Shown here: piece after piece, positions 46,885-58,806 of the stretch
Layout: each line of letters opens with the position of its first letter
Numbering within the stretch: position 1 is the stretch's first letter
From: Uloborus plumipes
Taxonomy: Eukaryota > Arthropoda > Arachnida > Araneae > Uloboridae
Assembly: GCA_038373865.1 (NCBI GenBank)
Contig: JAXGGA010005761.1
Coordinates: forward strand, 1 to 64,000
Reading direction: 5' to 3'
Length of the DNA: 64,000 bases
Position numbers and translations under genes: made by a program
The notes under the pieces: generated by a model
Database searches by the model: none
What the model was told of the DNA's origin: nothing
The model's input: only the letters and a program-made list of their open reading frames with translations

Positions 46885-47989
46885 AATAAAAGCACGAAAA
46901 TCGTTTTCTTTTAAATTTTTTATGATTCAGTTTTTTCTCTCTCCTGAATATATTTCTAAAGCTTGTCTGTGGGTGGGGAGGGGGGAAGGGGGTTAAAAGT
47001 TTTACTAAGAAGAAGAAAAGTTAGATGGAGAAATGTGAATCGGTGACACTGCCTATCTAGAACTTAGAGCGACTCCAATTGGTCGGTTGTCGTCTCCTGT
47101 CGTGAGTTTCTACACACGGACCCATTTGGTATGTGTACCGGTGTCCCCGTGCGTTCACGCTCAGTTCTCTCACAGCTTTCATGTTGCGTGCTGATCTTTT
47201 TGCACTGATGAAGAGTCTCCATTGTAGTCTTGAAATAGCTATTTGCTGTACTTTCTATTAGATTGTGCTTTATTTACGTTGGTTTTTAACTTCAATTATA
47301 TTTCAGCACAAAGCTTATTTGATCATTTTTTTTTAACTAAAGAGATGTTAGCGTGTGATTCATTGGAAATTTTTTTGTTTATTGCATGAACCTTTGACGA
47401 AGAAGAAGATTCAAGTGGATTCCAAAAAAACTTTAGGCCATACTCATTAAGCCGCACTTATTCAAGTTGTGTGTGAATGCGCTTCAAATGCATTATTCCT
47501 CAGAACACTTTCCCCACTCTACTTTTTTGTAAACCCTCATTTGGTAGCTCGAAGGGAACTCTTTTGTTCAAACATAACGACGAAAATAAATAGTACCCTA
47601 AATGTTGTGATTAAAGCATTGAATGTCTTTTATTTACAGATGTCTTCCTTACACGACAACGTGATAAAAGCCAGTATTTAATTTGTCGTTTCCAGTAAGT
47701 TATCTCTCTCATTGTTACTTGGGAGCAGATGATTGATTTTTCTTAATAACATGTCAGATGGATGTTTCCTTCTTTTCTGCGCTCGTAATTGCCGGCTTTG
47801 CTTATGTGTTTTCTCGAAGAGAGCGCTGCTGAAAAATAGTCTTTATTAGTGAAAACTGGCGTCGCTTATGTGATAAATAGAAGACTTGCCATAAATTCAT
47901 AAAAACGCAAGATAACTTTATTTTTAGCCTACTTTCCCGTTAAAAATAAAAGAAAGACGAAAAAAGTATTAAAAGTAGCTTAATGCATC
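46885..47989. other. Non-coding stretch
   Basis: A G-rich patch at 46970-46993 and a less A/T-rich segment at 47040-47230 with GCACTGATGAAGAGTCTCC; this resembles the 3' ends of some retroelements but I could not confirm a family. No gene recognised. Confidence 0.4.
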
Positions 47990-48066
47990 GAAAAAATATC
48001 GCCAAGTCCAAAAAATATCGCCAAGTTAAAAAAAATATCGCCAAGTCCAAAAAATATCGCCAAGTT
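47990..48066. repeat. Four tandem copies of an AATATCGCCAAGT unit
   Basis: The unit is about 18-20 bp, A-run then ATATCGCCAAGT plus CC or TA. The same TCGCCAAG word is the half-site of the palindromes in the Helitrons at 4348-9639. Confidence 0.85.
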
Positions 48067-48177
48067 AAAAAAATAAAGAGGTAAAATGAATATCGAAAAA
48101 TTAAAAATTTGAAAGTAGGGTATTGAGATGGGGAATTTGTGTGTCTGTCGGTCTGTCGGTCGGTCTGTCTGTCTGTC

Positions 48178-48490
48178 CCCCCCTAATAACTTTTGAATGA
48201 ACATTCCGATTTGGACAAACTTTTTTTTGTTGGAAAGATCTCGGCGAGTACAGCTCATTCCCATATTTGATTTTTTGATTTAAACAATTTTTGGTTCAAC
48301 TTTGAGCCGTTCAAATAACCGGTCCCGCGATACTAATTTTTTAATGATCAGTCCGATTTGAACAAACTTTTTTTTGTTGAAAAGAACTTTTCAAGGATAC
48401 TTCATTCCCGTATTTACATTTCCGATTTGAACAATTTTTCATTCAACATTGAACCGCTCAAGCAAGCTGTCACCCCTAATAACATTTGAG
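48178..48490. repeat. ~147-bp tandem repeat, about 2.1 copies
   Basis: Units begin at about 48183, 48331 and 48476 with CTAATAA/CTAATTT. Each has TCCGATTTG(G/A)ACAAACTTTTTTT, then TTCATTCCC(A/G)TATTT, then GATTT(A/G)AACAATTTTT and TTGA(A/G)CCG. The preceding 48140-48178 is a GTCTGTCGGTCTGTC microsatellite. The layout (CTGTC run followed by diverged units) is common in arthropod mobile-element interiors; the family is unknown. Confidence 0.75.
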
Positions 48491-51289
48491 TAAACAGTCC
48501 GAAAAAAAATGACTGACTGTGCAGACGATTTTTTGTTTATTTATTCATTTGTTTTATTGAATTTATTATTATTATTATTATTATTTTTGGCAGACGATTT
48601 TTTTTGTAACAAAAATGTTTCATTCACTAGGGCATTTTATTCTTTATTTATATTTAACAACTGGCAACGGATTAAAAGTGAAATTCGAGACATTTTATCA
48701 ACGGACGAGTTTTTTTTTCTTTTTTTTTTCTTTCTTTGATAAAATGTGTTTTGATGTACTTTGTACTTTTAATTTTTTTTTGAAAACAATTGAGGAATTT
48801 TTCTACGGAAGAACTGTAACAGTTACATTCTTTAAAAGGTGCGACAAAACTTTATTTATTCATTTATTTACTTTTTATGTGTCTATTTCATCTGATGAGA
48901 GGGGTATATTTTGCTTTTAGAAATCAGCTTCAAGTGCTAAAAAGGTATGTTTGACATAATTTTTAGTCTTAGATAATCAAGAGAATAATGATCAGATGCT
49001 AGAATGCCGATGTCGATGTACGGGAAAGTAGGCTCGTTTAGTTCTTGACAGAACTTCTTGTTATGAAATGTGAAAGTGAAAGAATGTTGCTTTTCTCTGT
49101 CTAAGCAGATTACGAAGGGGTCTCCAACGGCGGCCCGCGGGCCACTTCTGGCTGGCGAACAGTTTTTATTCAATCTACAAAAGCTCAAAAACTATTTTAA
49201 AAAATGATTATGCGTTTACTTTTAAGCATTTGAAAGAAAACTAAACCCAGTAGACCTCAAAACAATCACTCCCGACATTTTAATTAAAATAAAATATATC
49301 GTGGTTATTTTAGTACTTTAAGGATCATAAGCTCCACTATAGAGTAGGAATTTTTTTCAAACATTAAACTATAACGTAATCACAACGTAATAACAACGTA
49401 AATAACATGTAATGAGAATCTTTGAGAATTAGTTGAGTATATTTGTTTAAAATAAATTGAACATATGTGTCACACTGGACCATAAGGGATCCAAAGCTGC
49501 AACTATTTTCCTGCAACTATTTAGTTGGTTAATTCATTACTCAAGGCATATACATATCTGTATAATTAAGGACATTGCGTGCACTTAATCATCAATTAGA
49601 AACTGTTCTTGATTAAAAGTAAAAGCTTGACAGTATGTAGATGCAAGCGTATTTTAACTGCGATGTTTAAGAAGAAAAACAAACTTAAAAGTAAAAATGA
49701 ATTTGAAAAAAAAAAAAAAAAAAAACCTTAAATGTAAAAATAAATTTGAAGTTTGACATCTCCAATTCAGATTATACTTTTTGCAATAACGAATTGCGAT
49801 AGATGTGTGTGTGTGTTGCCATGTGTGTGGGTGTGTGCGTGTGCTCCTTCGCCGCCATGTGCTGCATGGGTCCCTTTAGGGGCCGGTGAGCAGTTCCGGA
49901 TTGGTGGAACACCGGGACTTGAAACGCTGGCAGTCTGCCAATCTGAAAGAGGGAGAACACGACGTTTGAGGTCTAAAAAGAAAACAGATAGCAATTTGCC
50001 ATTGCTCAGAAGAAGTACATATTTTCAAACAACAATTTAATTTTTTATGCTGATATTAAAATTTTTATTCCTCAGTATCATTAAAAAAATACAATTTACA
50101 AATTATTTGTATATGATAGTTATACAATTTTTTTTTAACTAACGGTTCACATGGACTTGGTGATTTAAAGGGTTAACAGGACTAATTCTTTTCTGAAAAC
50201 TATTTTCTTTACTATGTGTGGGTATTACTAAGTTCCCTTTTTTTTATTTTTCAAGAACGTATTTAGAATTGAAAATCAATAAGAATGTTCAGAAGGAATG
50301 TATTTGCTAGCCAAGAGAAAATCTAGAACACCTGTTACGATACACATTCGAGAGGTGGAAGGAAATACCTTTAACAAACAAACACACTGCAAAAAAAAAA
50401 AAAAAAGCTAAAATTCAAGTCTTTGTCACGTATTGGAATTTCTTCACGGCCTCTTTTTCAGCCAGGAATGTAAATAATAATATTTTGAGAAGCTCTATGT
50501 CAACAAAGATGAAATTCCCAGCTGTATTCGAAAGGGAACATTTTTAAAAAGAATGTTGCCTGTGTTCTGTTTGATCTTGGCTCCCCTTTTTTGATGTCTC
50601 CTTGGAGAAAATAAACAAAAAAGGAAGGAAGAGTTAAGTGTGTTACTTCTGATAATTCACACACATGTATACTCTAGAGACAAAAATATGAAACATAATG
50701 AATGTGTACTATTTTTGAATAAAAATATTTTTTGGAGCCAAAATATTGAGAAATAAGCGAATACAGATGTTTTTACTCCTATCAAAATATTTTTTACTTC
50801 ATGTATAATAGGGAAAAAGGCGGGTCTCTTTTTACATCATATTTACATCACGCATTAGAAATAATTTTTAAAAGTGAGATATTCAACTCGCAATATCTCT
50901 TCTGAGCCCAAAAATAAACACTTAGTTTTTTGTACATGTTATACAATTAATATTTGTACAAGGATATTTTAAAATCATTTTTTTGTCATTTTTATTTCAT
51001 TTACATAAAAGACTAAAAGGCTGGCATTTTTTTTTACATAAAATTTATCACACTAAAAGAGATATTTAAACAGGAATATGACTTCGGAGCTCAAAAAATA
51101 AAATAAATATTTCCAAACAAACTGGTAACAAATGTAAAAAATAGCATACCAGCGAGAGACCACAGCAATGGTACGGTTCAACTCGTAAATTGAATACAAA
51201 ATGCATATCGAGGCGCTGTATAACAGGATTCGACTGAATATACATGCATATATGTGTAGGATATCTTTTTCACGCTATTTAATATCGCA
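48491..51289. other. Long non-coding stretch
   Basis: A/T-rich with T- and A-runs (48722-48734, 49708-49726). A G+C-rich patch at 49845-49960 follows a GT microsatellite and is open in frames on both strands (95 codons on plus, 75 on minus), but I see no domain. 49110-49150 holds CGGCGGCCCGCGGGCC, like the inner part of the hAT-like MITE at 2714, without clear ends. Confidence 0.4.
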
Positions 51290-52194
51290 CTAGGTGCCAG
51301 GGCTTAGATTAGCTAGTGCTAGATTAGCTTCCTGTGACATGTTGAAACGTCCCCCCTACTTATACCTATATTATTTGATATATTTTAATGTTCATAAGAT
51401 TTTAAGACGCACTACGTACATGGCCCGCTAATGAGTTTCATGTTTGATTCAGTTAAGCCTTCATTAAAAATTCTCAGTATCATTATTATTACTGTTTCAT
51501 ATCAACCGCGTTTTATAACAATGGCTTTCATATTTAATTATTTAGGGAAAATCGCTTTAAATTTAAGCAAAAATTTGAAGATTTTTCTCAATTTCTTCAG
51601 AATCCCTATGTCAAACCTTATGTGAATTAAAACTAATGAAGCCTGAAAAATTACGAATCTATTGGTACCTGGTTCGACTTTCAGTTCATTGGCGTTCTGG
51701 AGAAAGAAGCAGGACACAGAGAGATACTCAATTTTTAATGTAAGTAGACTAGCTGCCAGGGTAGCTAGATTAGCTTCCTGCGGCACGTTGATGCATAACG
51801 TCCCGCCCCCTTAACTTTTACCTCATTCTGATATTATATTATTTGATATAATTTAATGTTCATAAGATTTCAAGACATATCACGCACGCGGCCCGCTAAT
51901 GCCCGAAGCCGCTAGCTGCGTAACCCGGCGTTGCATGGGAGCTTCGCGCCTTTAAAGTAGTGAGGGGAGTTTCAGAAAACTACTCGCCGCCAAAGCGTCT
52001 CGCTAAAAGGCGCTTCACACCTTTACTTTTTTCCTGCATCAAAAAATCATTCGAATTATTGAGATGCTTCGCGCCTTCAAAATAGTGAGGAAAGTTTCAG
52101 AAAGTTCAGCTCGCTCAAGGAAAAGAAGCAGACATAGATAGATACTCAGTTTTGAATATACGTGGATGGCTTTTCAACTAATTTATATTCCAAA

Positions 52195-52992
52195 CTAGCT
52201 GACCCGGCGAACTCTGTTCCGCCTTATATGCAATAAATAAGAAAATTTTTGAATTTATTAAGTTTTTTATTATTAGAAAAACAAAAAAAAAATTAAGTAC
52301 TTACATTAATCATTCATTATTGTTTCTGTATTTTAGTACATAGGTTGCTCTTCACTAAAGTACCTTCTGATGCACAACATTTTTTGTTTTATTATCAGGC
52401 GCAAAAAAAAAAAAAAAAAAACGCAGATGGTCTTCCGACCCGTAAACATGCCACATATAATTGACCATGGGAAAAACAGTGATATTCTAGATTCAAACCA
52501 CAAACTTTTAAGGATTGGCCTTGTGATTTGTTAAAGGTCATGACAAATACAAGACGGATCGGAAATTGAAGTCTTTTAAATTCAAACGGCATATCGGTTG
52601 GGATCATCGGGATCCTAGGAATGAGCAATCGTTTCTTACAGCTTATCACATATAAATTTCAAGGGAAGTAACGCGTTTGTTTATAATTTATTTCACGAAA
52701 AAGTCAAATAACACTCAACGCACCGCTAACTTACAACCTGTTTACTGCGTTCCGGAACCTGCCAGAACGTGTGCTTTATGTCGCTCAGCCATGGAGGTGT
52801 CAAAAAAGGCTTAGTAAAAAGGCTTAGTCAATAAGACATTTTTTCTATTTATGTAACTGACACACATAAATTATAGCCTATGTCCGTCTCCTGGCTCTAA
52901 GCTACCTACCCACCAATTTTTAGCTATATCGGTACAGCCGTTCTTGAGTTATAAGTAGTGTAACTAACACGACTTTCTTTTATATATATAGA
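52195..52992 (-). mobile_element. Helitron E, deletion derivative
   Basis: Minus-strand 5' end TCTATATATATAAAAGAAAG at 52992 with the following GTCGTGTTAGTTACACTAC, and 3' end CGCCGGGTCAGCTAG at 52195 followed by T. These are well-known Helitron termini. About 798 bp remain, holding the last ~100 codons of the helicase. It lies inside the region assigned to Helitron F. Confidence 0.8.
52355..52649 (-). pseudogene. C-terminal end of a Helitron Pif1-type helicase
   Basis: The frame reads IPRIPMIPTD, then LQFPIRLVFVMTFNKSQGQS, which is helicase motif V of Pif1/Helitron proteins, then CFSHGQLYVACLRVGRPSA, motif VI with the arginine of the SRV/LRV arginine finger. A T-run in the coding strand (52404-52422 on plus) then changes frame, after which APDNKTKNVVHQKVL and a stop at 52355 complete the usual C-terminus. 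A full Helitron protein has well over 1000 residues with a Rep nuclease and the whole helicase; only about 100 remain. The function, unwinding at the rolling-circle step, is lost here. Confidence 0.88.
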
Positions 52993-54166
52993 AAATATAA
53001 GTAGCTAGCGATAAAAGTACTACGTACGTAGCCCGCTAATGAGTTTCATGTTTGGTTTAGTTAAGTCTTCATTCTAAATTATCGTTATCATTATTATTAC
53101 TGTTTCATATCAACCACGTCTTGTAACAATGGATTTCATATTTAATCATTTCGGACGAATCGCTTTAAATTTGACTACTTATTAATTGATATCTTCGCTA
53201 ATTAAAATCGCATAGTTATATAAATTAAAACTAACGAAGCCTGAAAAATTACGAATCTTTCCATACCTGGTTCGACTTTCAGTTCATTGGCTTTCCATAG
53301 AAAGAAGCATGACATAGAAAATACTATGCAATTAAATTATGTGTTTAGTACCAATGATACAAAATAGTAAAAACGTTACAAAAATATGACGAATCATATT
53401 ATTTACTTAGATTAGTAACTATCTTAAATAATTTAAAAAAAAGAAGGTTTGACTCATTTGAAACCTACTTACCTACCTATTACGTAAGAAAAAAAGTCAA
53501 AAGAATAAGAAAACAATACCCTGTATAAATATACTATGGTTTTAAATTATGTGCTTAGTTAAGTACCTGAGGTACACTATAATAATAAAGTTACAAAGAA
53601 CAATCACAAATGAAGAACAAATACTAACAATGTAGAAATAAGGAAGACAAAAGTTGATAGAAAAATCCTACAAAACAAATTATGTACCTGAATATCAAAG
53701 AAAACCATTTCGTGATCTGAACCATGTGGCAAGAGGCAAGACTCTCGAGGCTAGAGCAATTGTCAATCAGCGCTCTCTACACAATTGCTAAAAAAATAAT
53801 TTTAACGAACGACATCTCTTGAGAAGAGTGGAAACTAATCCACATTAAAAGGCAAGCGCAACTGCTTGATTGTCAATCATTGAATGTAGAGGTCGCCTCC
53901 ATAGTTGTAAAAGCTTAGCAATACTCTTTATGAGCGCCATCTCTCGAGAAGAGAGGAAACTAATTCTTTTCGTAGAGTTTATTATTTTTTACATTATTAT
54001 TTTTAGTTATAACAATAACTCCTATAGCCTAAAACCATCCTGGATAAATGGACTATACAACACAAAAAGAATTTTTCAAATCGAACCAGTAGTTCCTGAG
54101 ATTAGCGCGTTTAAGTAAACAAACAAACAACAAACAAACTCTACAGCTTTATATTATTAGTATAGA

Positions 54167-56254
54167 TTCTCATTTTTGTTCGAGCTATGGAAAAGTACAA
54201 CATTTAAGTTTTTAGGAAATTTTAATACTACACAGAATCAGCAATTTCTTTTAAAAAATTCATTTCTAACGAAAGTCACCCCACAATAATGAATCTGCTG
54301 AATTTACTCAAACCACAGTTCGCCTATTTATCCTTTAAAAAGCGATTATTATGCTTTGCAAATATTTCAAGAATGCAAAAAGATGCTGGATATTAAAAGT
54401 AAAATACTTTTTTTTTCATGATAATGGCTTTTTCATTAGCAGCAGTAAGGTAAAATTTTAATTTTTCCGCAAAAATATTTAATTAATTAAAGCTGCGAAG
54501 CTTCGGCGGAAATATTAAGGAATATATTAATTCAAGGTATGCGCATTTTATCAGATCGATTATTGCTTATTATTAGAATTCTTGAGGACAAGAGAAAATG
54601 TTGGGGATAAAAAACATTTCTAATAAAGGTTTTCTGGGAAAATTAACTTTTAATTGTAATAGTTTTAATTAATCATAAAAGAAATGAAAAGGAGGAAAAA
54701 AGGTAAGAGTACAAAGGAAGTAGAAACTTGCATTTGTGAAAAAAATGAGCTCAAAAACTTGCTTTTAGAGTTGCGTTTTTTTGCCAAACATTTCTGGTTT
54801 TTTGAATAATTGCGTTCTTCGTAAATTTTTGATTTTATGGGTTTACTATGTAAGTGTGAGCAACAGAAACAGTCGTTTCTTCTTCTTTTTTTTCTTTTTT
54901 TTGTCTTATACTGTATGTTATTGATACTGCGTCACAAACAATTATTATTTTATCGTAACAGCACAAAGAGGAAAAAAAAAACTTTTATACAAAAGTTTTC
55001 TTTTTTTTTTTTTCAAATATACATCATTAGATTTACTGTTTTTGCTCAAGTATCATTATTTTATTTTTTTTTTTCAAATTAGTTTAACTGCTACATTACT
55101 TGTGTGCAATTCAATTTTATAATTTCGCTTTTTCAAAAAAAATATTTAATATGGATATTTTTTTTATAATTGTTGCAACATTACTATGTTTTTGTTTCGG
55201 AGTGAATGTTTAGAATTAATGTTTCTAATAGCTCTCATTGTTTTATGAATTAGTTTTTTTATCCTTATTTCTTAATAAGTTTCGTTATTTCATTTGAATA
55301 CTTTATCTTTAAAGCTCATTTTGCAGGTGAGCTCCTATCGTGTGTTGTCTTTTCTTACCTACTTAAATTCCCCAAGTGATTTTCGGATCATACACGTAAA
55401 AAATTTACTCACTTCCATAGATATGGTGGCTTCTTTAGACATTGTGTTTCTTGAAACAAACCGTATATCAACAATAATTCAGAGCTCCCTTTTCCGCAAA
55501 ATTACTTTCAATTCTTGCTATTTGTACTTCTATTTGCATATGAAAGCTCAAGTTTCTATTTCTCTGTTTATTAACTCGTTATTGCATTCCTTACCTTCTA
55601 TATTCCCCGTTTCGTTAAGCTTTTGCGAATACAAAAGATGCCGTCTTGTAAAATTGGACGCTGAATAATTAGGCACTATATATTCAGTTTTGTTTGGCGC
55701 AAAAAACAATAGTGCCTGTCTCTCCAAAAAATAAACCAAACCTAGACTTACTCTTAGGCATTCAATTTCGCCGGAATAATTTACAACAAAGGAATTTAAT
55801 CATGTAACAAGGACAATCATTCGGATGCGGTATCCCATTCATGTTTTTAAAACAGCCTTCTTGTCAGAATTATTGTTAAATTTCTCATTTTGCGGATTTC
55901 GGTGCGTAATTGTGAATGAAAACTCGTTCGCTGCTATACACGATGTATAGTTATGCGCGGAGATTTTTGCATAAAAATGGAAGTGTGGTGGTGTAAAAGT
56001 TTTATTTTTTCCCCTCCTACAGAAAATGGGATTCTTCACACAATCGTAATATATTCATTTCGGTTTGTTTTGTCTGATGAATGCATTGTGTTTTTGATGT
56101 GAAATGAGTCTCATTTGCTTTGTCTACGTCATTAACACCAGTCTGGGTCTGTTTTATAAGCAGGTTTAGAGGATTTGAATACGTAATTCACTTTAGCTGG
56201 ATTGTTTGCTAAATATATCTATTATGCAACAAAAATATTTAAGTTTTGGTTGTT
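54167..56254. other. Long non-coding stretch
   Basis: About 2.1 kb, A/T-rich with many T-runs (54890-55075). A 124-codon open frame at 55294-55668 on the plus strand has no recognisable domain and I do not call it a gene. Confidence 0.45.
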
Positions 56255-56258
56255 TTAA

Positions 56259-56771
56259 CCCATTAATGCCTAGCGTCCCTTTTTAGGGACGGTCCAAAAA
56301 AGGGTCTGAATTTCCCCAAAATGAGCATTTCACCCAAATAATAGTGTTCAATTAGTACCTTGGTATTGTTTCAATTCGTTATTAACAGATTGCAGCACAT
56401 AACCATTGTAAATTGCGTTCTTTAGCCGTTTCAATATGATCTTTATCAAAAATTGCATCGCTCACAATCTCAAGAAAAAAAGCTTAGTTTTCAAAGTTGT
56501 TCCCAGCTTCCCAGTTAATGTTGATTGCTGATTTTATTTCTTCTTATATAATGTCTTTTTAAATATTATATCGTAGGTTGAAAAATTTTTTAGTAAAAAA
56601 AGTATTTACCCACTGGGGTCTATCGTAACTTTTAAGGGGCGACTTTTCTTCCCTTAATAAAAAAATTATTTTTTGCATAATATTTTTTTAATTATTTTTC
56701 CTCTCCATTAAACACTGTTTGTAACCAGTACACAAAATATCTTTGAAAAAAAAATGTCAGGCATTAATGGG
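56259..56771. mobile_element. TTAA-flanked MITE, piggyBac-type
   Basis: Perfect 13-bp ends CCCATTAATGCCT and AGGCATTAATGGG with TTAA at 56255-56258 and 56772-56775. The CCC start is usual for piggyBac ends. The 513-bp interior starts with a small palindrome GTCCCTTTTTAGGGAC and has no coding region. Confidence 0.85.
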
Positions 56772-57059
56772 TTAAGTTAATTTATTTGAAGTTATACTTC
56801 TTTCAAAGCAATGAGAGCAAAAGACTGCAATAAGTAACGGATGTAATAAAAGGGATGCGAAGCACAAATTGGAGTCGTTAATACTTAATATTGCTAAATG
56901 CATCAATTTCAAGTTTTTCATCCTGTTTGTGTCAATGCGTATATTTCATGTTTCTATTACAGAAAATAGTTTCTCAGTTACTGTCTATTGATGATGTCAC
57001 TTTTTTTCCTACAAATTTGGCAATAATAGTGAGCTTTCAATAAAAGTGTCAATTGTTAA

Positions 57060-57243
57060 AGTTAAACCGCGAAGAGATGGCGGGTCGCCTGGAAGCGGAA
57101 ATGGACCACTTCATTCAAAAATAGGTTGGATTAGCGAGAACGCACGACTTCACTGTTGCGCGTTCTAGCAGATCCAACCTATTTCAAAATGAAGTGATCC
57201 AGTTCCGTTTCCAGTCGACCCGGCATCTCTTCGCGGTTTAACT
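57060..57243. mobile_element. 184-bp foldback MITE
   Basis: AGTTAAACCGCGAAGAGATG at the left is repeated as its exact complement at the right. The arms go on with GGAAGCGGAAATGGACCACTTCATT-like text and AATAGGTTGGAT/ATCCAACCTATT, about 80 bp in all. The bases TTAA fall at both ends (57062-57065, 57238-57241), so a piggyBac-type origin is possible. Its right end shares TA with the next element. Confidence 0.75.
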
Positions 57244-57244
57244 A

Positions 57245-57658
57245 CACTGCAAAAAATGAGCTGTTGTTTTTCAGTATAATATAACTAACAGCCTAGGTTG
57301 CAGTTTAAAACTGTAAAATGCTCAGTAATAAACTGTAAAACTATCAATTTTACAGTTTCTTGCTGTAAAGTTAGAAATTTTACATTTTATTCCCGTAAAA
57401 TTTAGCTGTATTATACAGTAAAAACAACAGTATGTTATTGGCAGCAGAAGTTCTAGTTTAAAACAGTAAAATGCACGGTAATAAACTGTAAATTTAGCAT
57501 TTTCGCAGTTTATTATTGTAAAATTAGCACTTTTACAGTTTAGTACTGTAGAAGTAGAAATTTAACGGTTTCTTACTGTAAAATTGGCATTTTTTACAGT
57601 TTACTGCAATAACATTAGCTGTATTATACTGTAAAAACAACATTCATTTTTTACAGTG
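57245..57658. mobile_element. 414-bp TA-flanked palindromic MITE
   Basis: Ends CACTGCAAAAAATG and (complement) CACTGTAAAAAATG, one mismatch, with TA at 57243-57244 and 57659-57660. The interior repeats units such as TAAACTGTAAAA and TTTTACAGTTT with a spacing of about 40 bp, each unit itself palindromic. The element at 1-243 belongs to the same family. Confidence 0.85.
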
Positions 57659-57737
57659 TATAGGAGTCCCCGAAAGCCAAGCGTCTTCAGGAGAAGAACA
57701 AACTATGACTGTTTGCAAACTGCGACTCACATAAATG

Positions 57738-58415
57738 ATACGCGTCAGTTTCTGCCTTCTCTACCTATTTTAAGGAAAGGACCCGATTTCTCATTTGATT
57801 GACAGGTGCCATCTTACCACGGTTTTATTATGTTTCATTTGACTAATTTTAATAAGGCTTGGAGTTTCGATTGCTACAAAAACAAATACATTCTAAAAAT
57901 TATTAAGGGAAAAAGAACGAAACAAATAAACGAAATAAAAACGTAAGCATGGTAACAACATGAAAAGTTGATTTCCGTTGATAAAATTATTCTTTATTTT
58001 CAAACCAATTTTATTCTCGAGCTTAACCATTTTAGAATCGTTTGACTTGCTTTGCTGAAGGTAAGCCTTGAATTTCCGGGATTCTAAAAACAATTATTAC
58101 AGCTCTTCTAATGCTCGTAGAAACTCCAAACTGACATCATTTTTAGCAGAAAATTTCAAGCTTTCGAATGACGTAAGACTTGAAAAGGTGTATGAAATAT
58201 TTCTTCTCTATTTTATCGAATTTTCGCTAAGAATTAGAATAGAAAAAGAACGAAATAGTATTTTCGAAAAATCGCTTCGTAGTGGATAACCCCATGCTAC
58301 AAACTAATTTTGTGCCAAATTTCATAAAAATCGACCAAATGGTTATGGCGCTACGCGTGTAACAGACAGAAGAAAAGAAAGACAGACCCACCTTCAGCTT
58401 TATTATTAGTAGAGA
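57738..58415 (-). mobile_element. Helitron D, 5' part only
   Basis: Minus-strand 5' end TCTCTACTAATAATAAAGC at 58415. The sequence is related to Helitron A from 4348 to about 5015 (GCGCTACGCGTGTAAC block, GAATTTCAAGCTTTCGAATG, TAGAATCCCGGAA-type text, GACAGGTGCCATCTTA). It stops near ACGCGTCAGTTTC, so the 3' half is missing. Confidence 0.8.
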
Positions 58416-58587
58416 TTATAGGGGACAAACACATGAAAAACTCTTAATAAAATTTTAATTTCATGTCAGATTTGAAAGATTTAAAAAATTTATCTTGATT
58501 TTTCAATGTTTTTCTAAGAAACACTCTACCTTCTATTAATATCAGATAACCCTTAAAATATTTCTTCCTTAAACTCATTTTAGTTGC

Positions 58588-58806
58588 TTAAAAAAAGCTC
58601 GAATTCGATTTCTTCCGAGTGTGTAGAAGCATTTCCGCAATCCCTAGGTTTAAATCGACGCCCATCAATCCATCATCTATACCTGAAAGGGACTCGAAAA
58701 CATCTGTTTTTATAAATTCCGAAAGTGGGTGTAAAACATTTTTGATGTGTCGCAGAAAATTCGGCGCACATTTCATATGGCAGGCATTCAAAGCAGCTTC
58801 AACTTG
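58588..58806 (-). other. Open frame of ~70 codons, possible exon, unrecognised
   Basis: On the minus strand the frame after an AG at about 58807 reads VEAALNACHMKCAPNFLRHI, then VFESLSGIDDGLMGVDLNLG and a stop at 58588. The composition is protein-like and codon choice looks ordered for this A/T-rich region. The preceding CTTTAACTGTGTTGACAAG could serve as a splice acceptor, though its pyrimidine tract is poor. I recognise no family. If real it would be the last exon of a gene lying to the right. Confidence 0.25.

Larger units (their letters stand above)
51290..53330. repeat. Three imperfect copies of a ~350-450-bp repeat unit
   Basis: The landmark GCCCGCTAATG lies at about 51423, 51893 and 53031. 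Copies 1 and 3 continue in parallel through GAGTTTCATGTTTG, TCATTATTATTACTGTTTCA and GGTTCGACTTTCAGTTCATT to AGAAAGAAGCA. Copy 2 (51741-52170) differs after GCTAATG but ends in the same AGAAGCAGACATAGATAGAT text. A Helitron at 52195-52992 separates copies 2 and 3. Confidence 0.65.
51912..54166 (-). mobile_element. Helitron F, interrupted by Helitron E
   Basis: On the minus strand the 5' end is TCTATACTAATAATATAAAG at 54166, followed by a GTTTGTTTGTTG microsatellite and a CGCGCTAATCTCAGGAAC block, a familiar Helitron 5' region. A candidate 3' end, CGCCGGGTTACGCAGCTAG, is at 51912; the next minus-strand base is C where T is expected, so this pairing of ends is less certain. No full Rep-helicase frame is present. 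Confidence 0.6.

Noticed and set aside
47150..47240. Hammerhead ribozyme or Penelope-type end, suggested by CACTGATGAAGAG...CTTGAAATAGC.
   Set aside because: CTGATGA and GAAA are present but the stems between and around them do not pair, so the fold is not supported.
47990..48066. Regularly spaced repeats that might suggest a CRISPR-like array.
   Set aside because: Units are directly tandem without unique spacers, and the window is eukaryotic.
49753..50040. 95-codon plus-strand frame over a G+C-rich patch, possibly an exon.
   Set aside because: It runs through a GT microsatellite, both strands are open and no domain or splice signal is visible.
55294..55668. 124-codon plus-strand frame.
   Set aside because: Hydrophobic and serine-rich from T-rich DNA, no recognisable motif, no start context or splice sites.
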